A stretch of 64,000 nt of DNA from Agaribacillus sp965228415 (GTDB taxonomy: Bacteria; Bacteroidota; Bacteroidia; Cytophagales; Cyclobacteriaceae). Where the stretch lies: positions 7,688,001 through 7,752,000 of the forward strand of contig OZ245814.1 in assembly GCA_965228415.1 (NCBI GenBank), read 5' to 3'. The notes beneath the pieces were generated by a model. That model did not search any database and had not been told where the DNA came from. It saw nothing but the letters and a program-made list of their open reading frames with translations. The position numbers were made by a program, and so were the translations under genes. This document shows, in pieces, positions 17,520 to 27,703 of the stretch (positions within the stretch are counted from its first letter, which is position 1; each line of letters opens with the position of its first letter).

Positions 17520-17533
17520 AAACAAATAAAACG

Positions 17534-17698
17534 ATGAATGAATTGGTTCCCAAAGAAGCCTATGAGCAAATTGAGCAGACCATTGCCAGCGACAAAAGTG
17601 TGGTAGGCATCGATGCAAAAGAAACGCACATCATTATTATCCATAAATTGATGGAAATAGAAAAAAGGCTTGAGAAATTGGAAAAGGCGTTGCAATAG
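17534..17698 (+). CDS. Small coiled-coil protein, 54 residues, downstream of persulfide dioxygenase
   Basis: ATG at 17534 to TAG at 17696-17698, starting 14 bp after the dioxygenase stop. The sequence is hydrophilic with a final heptad-like helix, MEIEKRLEKLEKALQ, that could form a coiled coil. It contains no cysteine. The reading frame fits the operon tightly and codon use resembles the neighbours, so it is probably translated. Family and role are unknown; a link with sulfur oxidation is only suggested by position. Confidence 0.6.
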   Translation: MNELVPKEAYEQIEQTIASDKSVVGIDAKETHIIIIHKLMEIEKRLEKLEKALQ

Positions 17699-18085
17699 TA
17701 ATGGACTAACACCTTAGATTTTAAGTAAGATCCCCGCAGTTTGGTGAACAACTGAGGTGCGGGGAGCTTAGCCCCATTTCAATTCCCATCCCGGATAGCA
17801 CCTGCCCGTTGCAGAGAAACCTATGCCTGCATTGTAGCACCTGTTTGTAAACCCTACCATGGGTGTTATCTTCTACCCTCACAGTCTCACCACACCGTGC
17901 GGACCCGAGAGCAGGTACTTAAATATTATACACTTCGATAAGGGCTGCTATCCTGTTATTCGTCTTAACAGTAGAAAAAAAGAATTTAAAATATTTCACG
18001 ACATCCGGGACAACCGTTTTGATGCCGTGAGCAATGTTACTGTTTTTATGGCCCAGATCATTGGGAATTTTTGAAACCACCTTTT
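17699..18085. other. Intergenic region with hairpin
   Basis: A hairpin pairs CCCCGCA 17732-17738 with TGCGGGG 17758-17764, with an inner AGTT/AACT stem; it may end the dioxygenase transcript although no T tract follows. The remaining sequence holds only a 71-codon frame (17859-18074) with no recognisable product. Some phrases on the minus strand (CACGGTGTGGTGAGAC) recall the region after group II intron domain V, but the partner strand of domain V is absent. Confidence 0.45.
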
Positions 18086-19018
18086 ATGAAAATGTTTGAT
18101 CCTGCTATTACCTGTTGTTACCTGTATTTAATCTCCGAGTACGGATATCCTCCGCCGGCTGAAAAAACAATCGCCTATCTGAAGGAGACCAAGGCGATGG
18201 GGTTTAGCAGTGTTGAACTGGAAGGCATCAGGCGGGAACATTTATTGGATGTTTATGAGTGCCGGTTTGAAATTAAAGAAGCATTACAAAGGCTTGAACA
18301 AACGGTTCCCTATTTTTGTGTGGTGCTTCAGGGGCTTTCATCGACTGATCCCAATGAACGCCTCGAAAATTTAAAACTTTTTGAAAAAGGATGTGAATTA
18401 GCTTCTTTTTTGGGCGCAAAGGGCGTTTTGGATAATGCGCCGCTGCCACCTTACCAGTTTTTAGGAAACTCCGGTATAGAGCGCCACCACAATCAGGATA
18501 CACTTTTATCAGCTGCACTCCCGGAAGGGCTGAATTGGAAAAAGTATTGGGACGGTTTAGTGGAAACTTATAAAAGTGCCTGCGATATCGCCGGCAAATA
18601 TGGCCTGACCAATCAAATGCATCCCAGCGCCGGAGTGCTTTCAGCAACGGCAGACGCCTTTCTTTACTTTGCCGATGCCGTAGACTGCGAGAATCTGCGC
18701 TTTAACTTCGATACCTCCAATCAATTTTATATGAAGGAAAACCTTGGGTTATCGCTCATCCGCCTCGCAGATCATATAGATTACATCCATGTTTCAGATA
18801 GCCATGGATCAAAAATTGAACATTTGCCACCCGGTGAAGGGACCGTCGACTGGGAAAACTTTTTTAATGCACTGCACGCCATAGATTTCAAAGGCCACAT
18901 TGGTATAGATATAGGCGGTAAAGAATCACATGTTCCCGATATAAAACAAGCCTACATCGACACCGCCAATTGGCTTGAACAGAAATGGACAACCCTCACA
19001 CCCGAAAGCAAAAACTAA
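18086..19018 (+). CDS. Sugar phosphate isomerase/epimerase (xylose isomerase-like TIM barrel)
   Basis: The protein belongs to the AP endonuclease 2 / xylose isomerase-like TIM-barrel superfamily, which includes sugar and sugar acid isomerases and epimerases. Typical segments are MGFSSVELEGIRREHL near the start, TNQMHPSAGVLSA in the middle, and IDYIHVSDSHGSKIEHLPPGEGTVDW near the end, where metal-binding residues of the family lie. The ATG at 18086 is preferred to an in-frame TTG at 18071. It ends in a TAA that overlaps the ATG of the GH28 gene by one base, so it opens a carbohydrate operon. It is cytoplasmic; its precise sugar is not known. Confidence 0.85.
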   Translation: MKMFDPAITCCYLYLISEYGYPPPAEKTIAYLKETKAMGFSSVELEGIRREHLLDVYECRFEIKEALQRLEQTVPYFCVVLQGLSSTDPNERLENLKLFEKGCELASFLGAKGVLDNAPLPPYQFLGNSGIERHHNQDTLLSAALPEGLNWKKYWDGLVETYKSACDIAGKYGLTNQMHPSAGVLSATADAFLYFADAVDCENLRFNFDTSNQFYMKENLGLSLIRLADHIDYIHVSDSHGSKIEHLPPGEGTVDWENFFNALHAIDFKGHIGIDIGGKESHVPDIKQAYIDTANWLEQKWTTLTPESKN

Positions 19019-20655
19019 TGGTCATTAAAGAAAAAAGCAAGGTGAGATTTTTTTTATTGGTGGTAACACTTGGCATTATTACAACGGAGATGTCTTTCTC
19101 CCAAAGCACCAACGGTATTTATAATGTACTTGATTTTGGGGCGAAAGGGGATGGCAATCAACTGGATACCAAAGCTATTCAAAAGGCTATAGATCTTTGT
19201 GCCAAAGAAGGAGGTAAAGTGCTGCTTCCGGCCGGAACCTATCTGACAGGGACGATTTATCTGAAAAGTAATATTACCCTACATATTGCCGAAGGCGCTG
19301 TTTTGTTGGGTAGTACGGATATTAAACAATATCCTGAAAACATTCCCGATTATCGGTTTTACGGAGATACGTGGGTCAGGCAAAGCCTGATTTATGGCGA
19401 GAACCTGGAAAATATTGCCATCGAAGGAAGGGGTACCATTGACGGCCAGGGTGCTGCCTTTGTGGTGACCACAAGGAAAAAACCTGATCGCTATCGCAAC
19501 CGGCCTTATTGTCTGTGGTTCATAAAATGCAAAAACGTGAGAGTGGAAGGCATCAACATGCAAAACTCAGCCATGTGGATGCAACACTACCTGGCTTGTG
19601 AAAAGGTCACCATCAGAGGCATTTCGGTTTATAATCACGCCAATAAAAACAACGATATGATTGATATTGATGGATGCCGGGATGTCATCATTTCGGGATG
19701 TTTTGGAGATACGGATGACGATGCGATAACCATCAAGAGCACCTCTCCCAGGCCCAGCGAAAATGTTATTGTTGAAAATTGTGTCATAAGCAGCCATGTA
19801 AATGCCATCAAAATGGGTACTGAGTCGACGGGTGGTTTTAAAAATATCGTCATTTCGAATATTGTGGTGAGACCCTCCCGCAGCAAAAGCAAGATTTACG
19901 GAACACACCGCGGCATGGGAGGGGTGGCACTGGAAATTGTAGATGGCGGAATCATGGATGGCATTGTTTTGTCCAACTTAAGGATTGACGGGCCGCAGGT
20001 TCCGATCTTTATTCGATTGGGAAACAGGGCCAGAAAGTATGTGGATACCACCAAAACGCCAGGTGTGGGTATCCTTAGGAATGTTAATATCAGCAATATA
20101 ATTGCCACAGGGGCCGATACAACGGGTTGTTCAATTACCGGTCTTATCGATCATCCAGTAGAAAATATTTCCCTCAGCAATATTCAGATAACCTATACCG
20201 GCGGCGGAAAGTCGGCAAGTGCTTTTAAGGAAGTTCCCGAACATGAGGATGAGTATCCGGAAGGTGGCATGTTTGGTAGCTTGCCCGCCTATGGCTTCTT
20301 TATTCGCCATGCCAGCAATATATCGCTTGAAAATGTCAGTTTGAAATTTGAGGGTACGGAAGAACGGCCGTCTCTGATCTGCGATGATGTAGCCTACCTC
20401 GACCTATCGGGATTTCGCGCTGCCTCCGGGTTTGGTAGCCAATCATTCATCATACTTAAGGATACCCGCCATGCCTTGATACGCGGCACAAGCCCATTCA
20501 CTGAGGTCAATACATTTTTATCAATTATGGGGCCCAAAACAAAACATATAGGCCTGAATGGCAACGACTTCAGGAAAACCCGTCAAATTGTAGCTGTGGG
20601 AAAGGAAACTGAAATGGGGGTAGTTAATATAACCGGAAATCTGATCAATGATTGA
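19018..20655 (+). CDS. Glycoside hydrolase family 28 (polygalacturonase-like)
   Basis: A signal peptide (to about residue 29, SFSQS) is followed by a right-handed beta-helix with the family start YNVLDFGAKGDG. The catalytic aspartate region is recognisable: NNDMIDID around 211-218 and DTDDDAITIKS at 231-241. The usual GHG motif is SHVNAIKMG and a canonical RIK motif is not obvious, so the enzyme may act on another uronic acid glycan rather than plain galacturonan, or have altered activity. The ATG at 19018 overlaps the upstream stop; an upstream in-frame start at 18985 would lie in the previous gene. It overlaps the GH20-like gene by 8 bp. Confidence 0.88.
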   Translation: MVIKEKSKVRFFLLVVTLGIITTEMSFSQSTNGIYNVLDFGAKGDGNQLDTKAIQKAIDLCAKEGGKVLLPAGTYLTGTIYLKSNITLHIAEGAVLLGSTDIKQYPENIPDYRFYGDTWVRQSLIYGENLENIAIEGRGTIDGQGAAFVVTTRKKPDRYRNRPYCLWFIKCKNVRVEGINMQNSAMWMQHYLACEKVTIRGISVYNHANKNNDMIDIDGCRDVIISGCFGDTDDDAITIKSTSPRPSENVIVENCVISSHVNAIKMGTESTGGFKNIVISNIVVRPSRSKSKIYGTHRGMGGVALEIVDGGIMDGIVLSNLRIDGPQVPIFIRLGNRARKYVDTTKTPGVGILRNVNISNIIATGADTTGCSITGLIDHPVENISLSNIQITYTGGGKSASAFKEVPEHEDEYPEGGMFGSLPAYGFFIRHASNISLENVSLKFEGTEERPSLICDDVAYLDLSGFRAASGFGSQSFIILKDTRHALIRGTSPFTEVNTFLSIMGPKTKHIGLNGNDFRKTRQIVAVGKETEMGVVNITGNLIND

Positions 20656-23269
20656 TTTAAGAAAAAATTTATGGATGGTATTAAAAGAGAAATGCCTGCT
20701 TCCACGGACTAAGATCTTATGGTACCTGCCCTTACTTTTACTCAACGTTGCGGACCTCGCAGGGCAAACACTTCCTGTGATTCCACAACCGCAGGTAGCG
20801 GAGGTCGGGAAGGGAAACTTCAGGCCGGCTCAGGGCCCTTTCACACTGCGCGTGGCCGCCGGGGATACCGCGGGACTGATGCTACCGGTCTCCCAACTGC
20901 AGCAGGCATTTGCACTTAAATTTCAGACTACACCCGGCTTAATCAAGCAGGGGCAACCCACTATATGGATGGGGTTACCGGAAGAAGATCAGGACTTCAA
21001 AGCGCATTGTCAGAATTTGAAAATATGGCCGGAAAACCGTTTGGGTGAAGAGGGATACGCGCTGCTGATTCGGGCGAAACAAATTGTACTGGCAGCTAAA
21101 AACAAAACAGGGCTTTTTTACGGAGTCCAGACCCTGAAGCAATTACTCAGAGGATATCCCGCTGAAAATACGGTGCCCCAATTGAAAATTGTGGATTGGC
21201 CTTCATTGAAGTACCGGGCGGTGATGGATGACATCAGCAGAGGGCCGGTACCCACATTAGCTTTCTTGAAATCGCAGGTGCGGCGTTTTTCAGAGCTGAA
21301 GATTAACATGATGAACTATTACGTCGAACACGTCGTAAGCACCCAAAGTCATGGCGGTTTTGCGCCTGCCGACGGGTCGATTTCCATCCGGGAATGGAAG
21401 GAGTTGGCCGATTACGCCGATGCACATCATATTGAGCTAGTGGGTTCCTTTCAATCACTGGGTCATTTTAGTAAAATCCTTTCTCATCCCCGCTATCGTG
21501 AACTGGGACAAACGCACCGCATGCTGATTCCCGGAGACCCGAAGAGTACAGGTTTTATTAAAGACGTCATCAAAGAGATGTTGCCTGCGTTCAACTCCGG
21601 TTTTTTTAATGTATTTGGCGATGAGGCCTGGGATTTGGTGAGAGGGAGATCTGGGAAGTTACCCGATTCCATCAGCATTGGCCGGCTTTATGCCAATCAT
21701 ATGTTGCCAATTTACAAAGCGCTGAAACAACAGGGAAAACGCATGATGCTGACCGCAGATATGCCGATACAATACCCTGAAATCTTTGAGATAATCCCCA
21801 AAGACGTGATGATGCTTACGTGGGATTACGGCGCCCGTGAGTCTTTTGCAGATTGGATTGACCCTGTTAAAAAGGCGGGTTTCGAGTTTCTTGTATGCCC
21901 TGGCGTATTGAATTCAAATCGCCTGATGCCAGATTTTGATATGACTGTTGCCAACATCCGGAATTTTGTCAATGAAGGGAAGGACAAAGGAGCCGCCGGC
22001 GTGTTTAATACCGTTTGGGATGACGGCGGCAGGCATTTTTTTTCTAAAGACTGGTACGGAGTAGCATACGGCGCAGATCAAAGCTGGAATCCCAACCGCC
22101 TGCCTACAGCACAATTTGATAAACGTTTCGACCGCGCCGTATATGGCGATGAAAGTGGTGGTATTTCCGCAATGATTCACGAATTAAACAAAATGTCGAA
22201 ATTGGCGCCTACCCAGGAAATGAACAACAATATTTTGTGGAACACCCTGATTCCAGAGCGCGGTGATAGAATCAACCTCAATACCGCAGATTGGCAGGAA
22301 GTATTAAACCTTACCCAAAAATCAGAAAGTTTGCTGAACCAGGCAAAAACCACCAGTTATGAAGACGATCTTCCATTCTGGCAATTTACCATCGATCAAT
22401 ATCAATACCTGGCCAATAGTAGAATGCACCTGCTTAAAGCCGCGGATCAATACCGGGAGTCTGTCCTTCTTCAGAAATCCAATCCCGCATACAGCAGAGA
22501 ATTGTTAATAGATGCGCTGAATGAAGTGATTACCGCTAAAACCGACCTGGTGGCACTGGTGCAGACGCTGGAGATATTATGGCTCAGGGAAAACCGAAGC
22601 TATTGGCTGGATCACGCCAAATCAAAATATACTGAAAAAATCGACCATTTTACAGCGCTGCAAAGTCTGCTGGTAGCGGCCATAGAGGATTTTGATAAAG
22701 GCCTTTTTCTACCGCCACCTACAGAGGTGAGATTGGCTATTAGTGAAGTAAAAGGACAGTATTTCCAATACTGGCTGTTGGCAGGAAGTTTTACCATTAA
22801 CAAACCGGAGGGTAGAAAGCCGGATTTTCTAACCGGTATTGGCGGTGAACAAAAAGCCCGGCCTGCCCCGGGTATGAGTTTTAAGGGAAAAAATGGCGAG
22901 GTATATAGTTGGATGAAATACAACTCTCCAAGGTCAACAGAAATTAACCTTAAGCAGGTGTTTGAAAAAAACACGGAGGTTTTGGCCTATGCCTATTGTA
23001 CCATTGAGAGCCCGGGAGAACAGGAAGTAAGAGTGACAGTCGGCAGCAATGATGGCATCGAGGTCATCTGCAATGGTAACTCGGTGTTTCAGAAGTTTGC
23101 AAAACGAAGTTTGATCCCCGATGAAGACGAGTTCATGCTTCCTCTCAAAGCTGGTAAAAACCATGTATTACTTAAAATTGACCAATGGCAAGCCGGTTGG
23201 GGTTTTTCCTTTCGCCTGCCCGATCACTTAGTGAGAAATCATAAGCACAAATACAAACTACTTGAATAA
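20648..23269 (+). CDS. Glycoside hydrolase family 20-like (beta-N-acetylhexosaminidase-like)
   Basis: The 873-residue protein has a long signal segment ending near residue 40 (LAGQ), the GH20 N-terminal domain starting VIPQPQ, and a TIM barrel. The Asp-Glu pair expected for GH20 catalysis lies at about residues 325-326 in VFGDEAWD. The remaining C-terminal third has a helical region and a beta domain (about 760-860) with GSNDGIEVICNG and LKAGKNHVLLKI, resembling carbohydrate-binding or PA14-like modules. It should release N-acetylhexosamine or a related sugar in the periplasm. It overlaps the GH28 gene at its start and is followed by another enzyme gene 7 bp downstream. Confidence 0.82.
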   Translation: MIDLRKNLWMVLKEKCLLPRTKILWYLPLLLLNVADLAGQTLPVIPQPQVAEVGKGNFRPAQGPFTLRVAAGDTAGLMLPVSQLQQAFALKFQTTPGLIKQGQPTIWMGLPEEDQDFKAHCQNLKIWPENRLGEEGYALLIRAKQIVLAAKNKTGLFYGVQTLKQLLRGYPAENTVPQLKIVDWPSLKYRAVMDDISRGPVPTLAFLKSQVRRFSELKINMMNYYVEHVVSTQSHGGFAPADGSISIREWKELADYADAHHIELVGSFQSLGHFSKILSHPRYRELGQTHRMLIPGDPKSTGFIKDVIKEMLPAFNSGFFNVFGDEAWDLVRGRSGKLPDSISIGRLYANHMLPIYKALKQQGKRMMLTADMPIQYPEIFEIIPKDVMMLTWDYGARESFADWIDPVKKAGFEFLVCPGVLNSNRLMPDFDMTVANIRNFVNEGKDKGAAGVFNTVWDDGGRHFFSKDWYGVAYGADQSWNPNRLPTAQFDKRFDRAVYGDESGGISAMIHELNKMSKLAPTQEMNNNILWNTLIPERGDRINLNTADWQEVLNLTQKSESLLNQAKTTSYEDDLPFWQFTIDQYQYLANSRMHLLKAADQYRESVLLQKSNPAYSRELLIDALNEVITAKTDLVALVQTLEILWLRENRSYWLDHAKSKYTEKIDHFTALQSLLVAAIEDFDKGLFLPPPTEVRLAISEVKGQYFQYWLLAGSFTINKPEGRKPDFLTGIGGEQKARPAPGMSFKGKNGEVYSWMKYNSPRSTEINLKQVFEKNTEVLAYAYCTIESPGEQEVRVTVGSNDGIEVICNGNSVFQKFAKRSLIPDEDEFMLPLKAGKNHVLLKIDQWQAGWGFSFRLPDHLVRNHKHKYKLLE

Positions 23270-23276
23270 TAGATTT

Positions 23277-24521
23277 ATGAGAAAAGTAATTCAGACCCTG
23301 CTGATAGCGGCTTTTACCGGCAGCTATGCCTTTGCTCAGGAAAACGCGGCCCTAAAAAAACAGATCGTTGACGCGATCAATGACGGAGCCAACTATGCCA
23401 GCGATGTTTTAATTGATGAAAATGGAAAATCCAGGTGCGATTATAACATGACTGAGGGAAAGTGGTATGGGTACGAGCCACCATGGCATACGGGTCAGCT
23501 GATCTACGGATTATTGGAAGCACACAGAATCACCGATAACAGCAAATACCTTCAAACGGCCAGACGCGCAGGGGATTGGTGGGTAAGCCTGGAAATCAAA
23601 GACCATCCAAAGCTTAAAGGTATGGTCAATGCTCTCCACGGAGATCATGCCGGCGACTTCATTATTTTTGCCACAGTTTCCGATGGCACGGCCGGATTGT
23701 ACAAGTTGTATGATATTACAAAAGACAAACGATACGGTGATGTGCCTACAAAAGCCGGTGTCTGGATGTTGAACAACATGTATGTGCCGGAGCATGGCAT
23801 GTTTTACGACAACGTGGATCCAAAGTCCGGAGAGGTACTGAAAGCCAACAGCCCGTTTTGGCCTAACAAAAAAGAACAGGGCCTCAATGATGTGGCCAGG
23901 CCCAACAACGAAGGCTCGCTGTTTAAAGATATGTACGAATACACCGGCGACGAGGCATACAAAAAGGTATTTATTGATTTGTGCGAAAGCCTCGTCGAAA
24001 AGCAGGGACCGGAAGGGTTGTGGATGGACTTTATGCCCAACTTCAAAGATGAAGGAACATTTCACCCGCGTTTCAACCTGTGGTATGCCGAATCTTTATT
24101 GGAAGGATATGATCTTACAAAGGATCGCAGATACCTCGAAGCCGCCAAAAAAACCGTACAAACCTATGCCAAGGCCCAAAGGAAAAGTGGTGTCATTTAC
24201 TACAAAAATTACCTGAATGGCGACGCTGATCACGGATCCATATGCGGGTCTGCGGTATCGTTTATGGGGCTGTTGATGATCCGGCTTGTCGACTACGGCG
24301 TTGGTGATGAATTTAAAGACCGGATCGATTTATCCGCCAAATGGGTAATGGCCAATCGTTTTTTCGCAGATCACCCGGATCCTAACCTGGCAGGGGCGTT
24401 TATGAACATTAGGGTAAGAAACCGGAAGGGAAAGAAATGGTTTGTGAACAGAGACGTTGGCACAGCGTTTGGCTTGAGATTTCTGTCAAAGTATTATGAT
24501 TATAAATTCCCTGGTAAATAA
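23277..24521 (+). CDS. Secreted alpha/alpha-barrel carbohydrate-active protein
   Basis: A signal peptide (SYAFAQ) is followed by about 390 residues with repeated helical hairpins such as WHTGQLIYGLLEAHRITDNS and YAESLLEGYDLTKDRRYLEA, typical of (alpha/alpha)6 barrels found in GH88/GH105 unsaturated uronyl hydrolases, epimerases and C5-epimerase-like proteins. No family-specific catalytic motif could be fixed, so the exact class is open. Its place after GH28 and GH20-like genes fits release of uronic acid containing products. The ATG at 23277 is preferred over the in-frame TTG at 23262, which overlaps the previous gene. Confidence 0.65.
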   Translation: MRKVIQTLLIAAFTGSYAFAQENAALKKQIVDAINDGANYASDVLIDENGKSRCDYNMTEGKWYGYEPPWHTGQLIYGLLEAHRITDNSKYLQTARRAGDWWVSLEIKDHPKLKGMVNALHGDHAGDFIIFATVSDGTAGLYKLYDITKDKRYGDVPTKAGVWMLNNMYVPEHGMFYDNVDPKSGEVLKANSPFWPNKKEQGLNDVARPNNEGSLFKDMYEYTGDEAYKKVFIDLCESLVEKQGPEGLWMDFMPNFKDEGTFHPRFNLWYAESLLEGYDLTKDRRYLEAAKKTVQTYAKAQRKSGVIYYKNYLNGDADHGSICGSAVSFMGLLMIRLVDYGVGDEFKDRIDLSAKWVMANRFFADHPDPNLAGAFMNIRVRNRKGKKWFVNRDVGTAFGLRFLSKYYDYKFPGK

Positions 24522-24564
24522 CAACGATAAGGGGACTTCATAAAATTGATATCTCCCCCTCGTT

Positions 24565-24586
24565 CAACCAGGAAATTTACTGGTTG
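24565..24586. repeat. Small inverted repeat between enzyme operon and TonB receptor gene
   Basis: CAACCAG at 24565-24571 pairs with CTGGTTG at 24580-24586 around an 8-nt loop, 44 bp past the enzyme gene stop. It lacks a T tract. It may be a terminator or an operator for the following receptor operon; the sequence does not decide. Confidence 0.35.
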
Positions 24587-24752
24587 CCTGGGATGGCTAA
24601 TTTCTTTAGTAAAGATTTTACCGGTACATATATACAAAAGGTTGGGGCTTATTTTCCAATGCCAATAGTAAAAACGGCCCCGAATAAGGGTTCGTAAATT
24701 GTTATTCGTCTTATATATGAACGGTATTCATTTTTAAGCGAAAATTTCTTAT

Positions 24753-27662
24753 ATGGCGATAATTTTACCTCGACGACTAATTATACATTTTTGCGGTTAT
24801 TGCTTCCTTATTTTTTTGCTGTTCCTGTGTCAGCAGGTAGGAGCCCAGAATTATGGCGTTATATCCGGAACACTTACCGACTGTGCCGATAATTCAACCC
24901 TTTTTGCCGCCAATGTTTTCGTAGAAGGCACGACCAACGGTGTTTCAACAGACAGAGATGGCCGGTATCGGTTGACCAATTTGCCACCTGGCAAGATTGT
25001 GATAGTTTATAGCTATCTGGGTTATTTAGATGAGAAAAGAGAGTTGGAGGTAGTGGCAGGACAAACGGTGCGGCAGGATGTTGCCTTATGCCTGGATGTG
25101 GTCATGACGCAGGAGATTGTCATTCGCGCGCAGGCTATGGGACAGGCGGCAGCCATTAATCAGCAAATCAATTCTAATACCATTGTCAATGTAGTTTCCA
25201 AAGAAAAAATCCAGGAACTACCCGACCAGAATGCTGCCGAAAGTGTAGGAAGACTGGCCGGCGTATCCATTGAGCGAAATGCGGGGGAAGGAACTAAAGT
25301 GGTTGTAAGAGGCTTGTCTCCCCGCTTTAATTCTATTACCGTAAATGGCCAGCGCATCCCATCTACAGATGAAGAAGACAGGTCGGTCGATCTGAGTATG
25401 ATCTCGACCGATGCCCTGGAAGGCATAGAGGTCTTCAAAGCCCTCAAGCCTGAAATGGATGGCGATGCCGTGGGCGGAACCATCAATTTTGTTACCAAAA
25501 AGGCACCCGAAGGTCGTCATGGCAGCATCAAAATGCAAAGTGGGTACAATGATCTGGAATCGGACTATGGACAATTAAGGGGAAGCGTGAATTTGAGCAA
25601 TCGATTTTTTGATAACAAGCTGGGATTGATCGTTGGCGGAAATTTTCAACGGGCCAACCGGGCCTCTGATAATTTGAACGGCAGCTATACCAATAACGGA
25701 TTAGATTCTGAAGGAGAACCCCTGGTCCGGGTCAACAATTTAAATCTTGTGGACCGTGTGGAAACCAGAGATCGCCTGGGGGCCAGTTTGACGGTCGACT
25801 ATAAGCTGAAAAACGGCGATATCACATTTAATGGTTTTTGGGGACAGACAAAGCGGGATGAAATAAGACGGCGACGGCGATACCGGGCCAACACGGCCAG
25901 ACAGGAATATGATCTCAGGAACCGGGAAATTGACACCCGGCTTTTTACAGGTATCGTCAACGGAAAGCACAACCTGCTCAATAACATAGAGTTTACCTGG
26001 CAGGTTTCACAGTCACAAACCAAAAGAAACACCCCTTTTTCACATACCGGTGAGTTCAGGGAATTGGGCGCATTTCCCAACCCAGATGAAACCAGTTTTG
26101 AAACCCTGGCCAACAGCGCCAGAAATGACCTGGAGGAAACTTTTTTGAAACGGTCTTTTTTTGATGAAAGTTCGGTGGCTGATCTTAACCGTACTGCCTC
26201 AGCGAATATTAAGATTCCATTCAGGACCGGCAAAGTGATCAATGGCAATGTGAAATTCGGGGGTAAGGTAAGGGATAAGGAAAGAAACCGGGATGTTGAC
26301 AGAACCTCTACCAGTGCTTTTGGCGCCAATGATATCGGGGCAGCCAACCCTGACCTCTTTGACCTCACCCGGGAAGGTAAGATAAAAATAAGCAACTTTA
26401 TTGGCGGTTACATCGCCGAAGACTTCCTGGACGGCAGGTTTTTTATGGGCCCGGGGGGAGAAAATACAAATGGTCCGGGCCTTGATGCAGGCCTGTTGAA
26501 TCAATTCAGACTGGATTTTCTGGATGAGCATACAAAAGATGCCAGCGTCGACCTATCCGATTATGAAGCTGGGGAGACGGTTTCCGCCGGTTATTTCCAG
26601 GCGGAAGTAAATCTTGGGAAAAAGTTAATGGTATTGTCAGGTGTCAGGCTCGAACATACCAAAAACAATTACCGCAGTATTTTCGGAACGCCGGTGGTAG
26701 ATGAAGGCGGTAATGTAAACCTGACAGGGCTCAATGATACTACCGGTACGCGCTCCTACACTGAAATATTACCCATGTTTCATGTGCGTTATAAATTTAA
26801 TGAGTGGTTTGATGTCCGGCTGGCTGCGACAAAAACGCTATCGAGACCCAATTACTTCAACCTTGTGCCATGGGAAAGGCTAAATGGGTTTAATCAGACG
26901 ATCGAGCAGGGTCAGCCAAACCTGAAGCACACCTCTGTATGGAATTATGATGCATTTTTCTCATTCTACAATAAATGGGGATTGTTTACGGTGGGTGGTT
27001 TCTACAAGGAGCTGGAAAATATAGATTACATCAGGCAAAGCAGGAATCAGGCCGCCGGACCTACCCTGGGCTGGGATGTTACCAGGCCGGAAAACTCCGA
27101 ATTTACAACGACAGTCCAAGGGGTAGAACTAGACCTTCAGGCCAATTTAAGATTTCTCCCCAAGCCGTTGGACGGTATCGTGTTTTCGGCGAACTACACT
27201 TTCCTGAAATCGGAAACCTATTTTCCACTATTCCTTACCAGTAACTCTCCGGACCCACCCTTTCTGCCCATTGTGAATGATACGGTAAGGCTGGGGACAT
27301 TGCCCGGCCAGGCCAATAGAATAGGGAATTTAGCTATTGGCTATGAAAGAGGAGGTTTCTCCGGCAGGATTTCAATGGTCTTTAAAGGTGAAAGCCTGCG
27401 CGTTGCGGAAGAAGAGGAGGAGAACGTTGGTTCGTTGCGGGTAACGGTTGGAAAAATTGCCGAAAATGACAGTTTTACTGACAATAATACCAGGTGGGAT
27501 ATCTCCCTCCGGCAAAAAATCAATAAGAAATTAAGCCTTCTGATCAATATAAACAATCTTACCAATGAACCCGACAGGGCATTTCGCGGCAGTGATCTCT
27601 ACCCGACCCAGGAGGAGTTTTTTGGATGGACGGCTGATATTGGTTTGAAGTTAAGTTTATAA
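24753..27662 (+). CDS. TonB-dependent outer membrane receptor
   Basis: The 969-residue protein has a signal peptide ending near GAQ, a carboxypeptidase regulatory-like domain (about 33-115, starting VISGTLTDCADNSTLFAAN), a plug domain (ELPDQNAAESVGRLAGVSIE, VVVRGLSPRFNSITVNGQR) and a beta-barrel to the C-terminus (DIGLKLSL). It belongs to the IPR010104-like receptors that take up glycans, distinct from SusC. No SusD-like gene follows, in contrast with most Bacteroidota glycan loci. It should import oligosaccharides made by the co-located hydrolases and probably co-operates with the T9SS beta-helix protein downstream (41 bp gap). Confidence 0.94.
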   Translation: MAIILPRRLIIHFCGYCFLIFLLFLCQQVGAQNYGVISGTLTDCADNSTLFAANVFVEGTTNGVSTDRDGRYRLTNLPPGKIVIVYSYLGYLDEKRELEVVAGQTVRQDVALCLDVVMTQEIVIRAQAMGQAAAINQQINSNTIVNVVSKEKIQELPDQNAAESVGRLAGVSIERNAGEGTKVVVRGLSPRFNSITVNGQRIPSTDEEDRSVDLSMISTDALEGIEVFKALKPEMDGDAVGGTINFVTKKAPEGRHGSIKMQSGYNDLESDYGQLRGSVNLSNRFFDNKLGLIVGGNFQRANRASDNLNGSYTNNGLDSEGEPLVRVNNLNLVDRVETRDRLGASLTVDYKLKNGDITFNGFWGQTKRDEIRRRRRYRANTARQEYDLRNREIDTRLFTGIVNGKHNLLNNIEFTWQVSQSQTKRNTPFSHTGEFRELGAFPNPDETSFETLANSARNDLEETFLKRSFFDESSVADLNRTASANIKIPFRTGKVINGNVKFGGKVRDKERNRDVDRTSTSAFGANDIGAANPDLFDLTREGKIKISNFIGGYIAEDFLDGRFFMGPGGENTNGPGLDAGLLNQFRLDFLDEHTKDASVDLSDYEAGETVSAGYFQAEVNLGKKLMVLSGVRLEHTKNNYRSIFGTPVVDEGGNVNLTGLNDTTGTRSYTEILPMFHVRYKFNEWFDVRLAATKTLSRPNYFNLVPWERLNGFNQTIEQGQPNLKHTSVWNYDAFFSFYNKWGLFTVGGFYKELENIDYIRQSRNQAAGPTLGWDVTRPENSEFTTTVQGVELDLQANLRFLPKPLDGIVFSANYTFLKSETYFPLFLTSNSPDPPFLPIVNDTVRLGTLPGQANRIGNLAIGYERGGFSGRISMVFKGESLRVAEEEEENVGSLRVTVGKIAENDSFTDNNTRWDISLRQKINKKLSLLININNLTNEPDRAFRGSDLYPTQEEFFGWTADIGLKLSL

Positions 27663-27703
27663 CAATACCGGATGCTGTAAAGCAAATTAAAACCTTAAAT
27701 AAC

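Noticed and set aside
17750..17960. Minus-strand sequence resembling the segment after group II intron domain V (CACGGTGTGGTGAGAC)
   Set aside because: No pairing 5' arm of domain V and no intron protein frame nearby, so a second intron relic is not supported.
17859..18074. 71-codon open frame before the sugar isomerase gene
   Set aside because: No recognisable product, atypical composition, and no ribosome binding site was identified; treated as non-coding.
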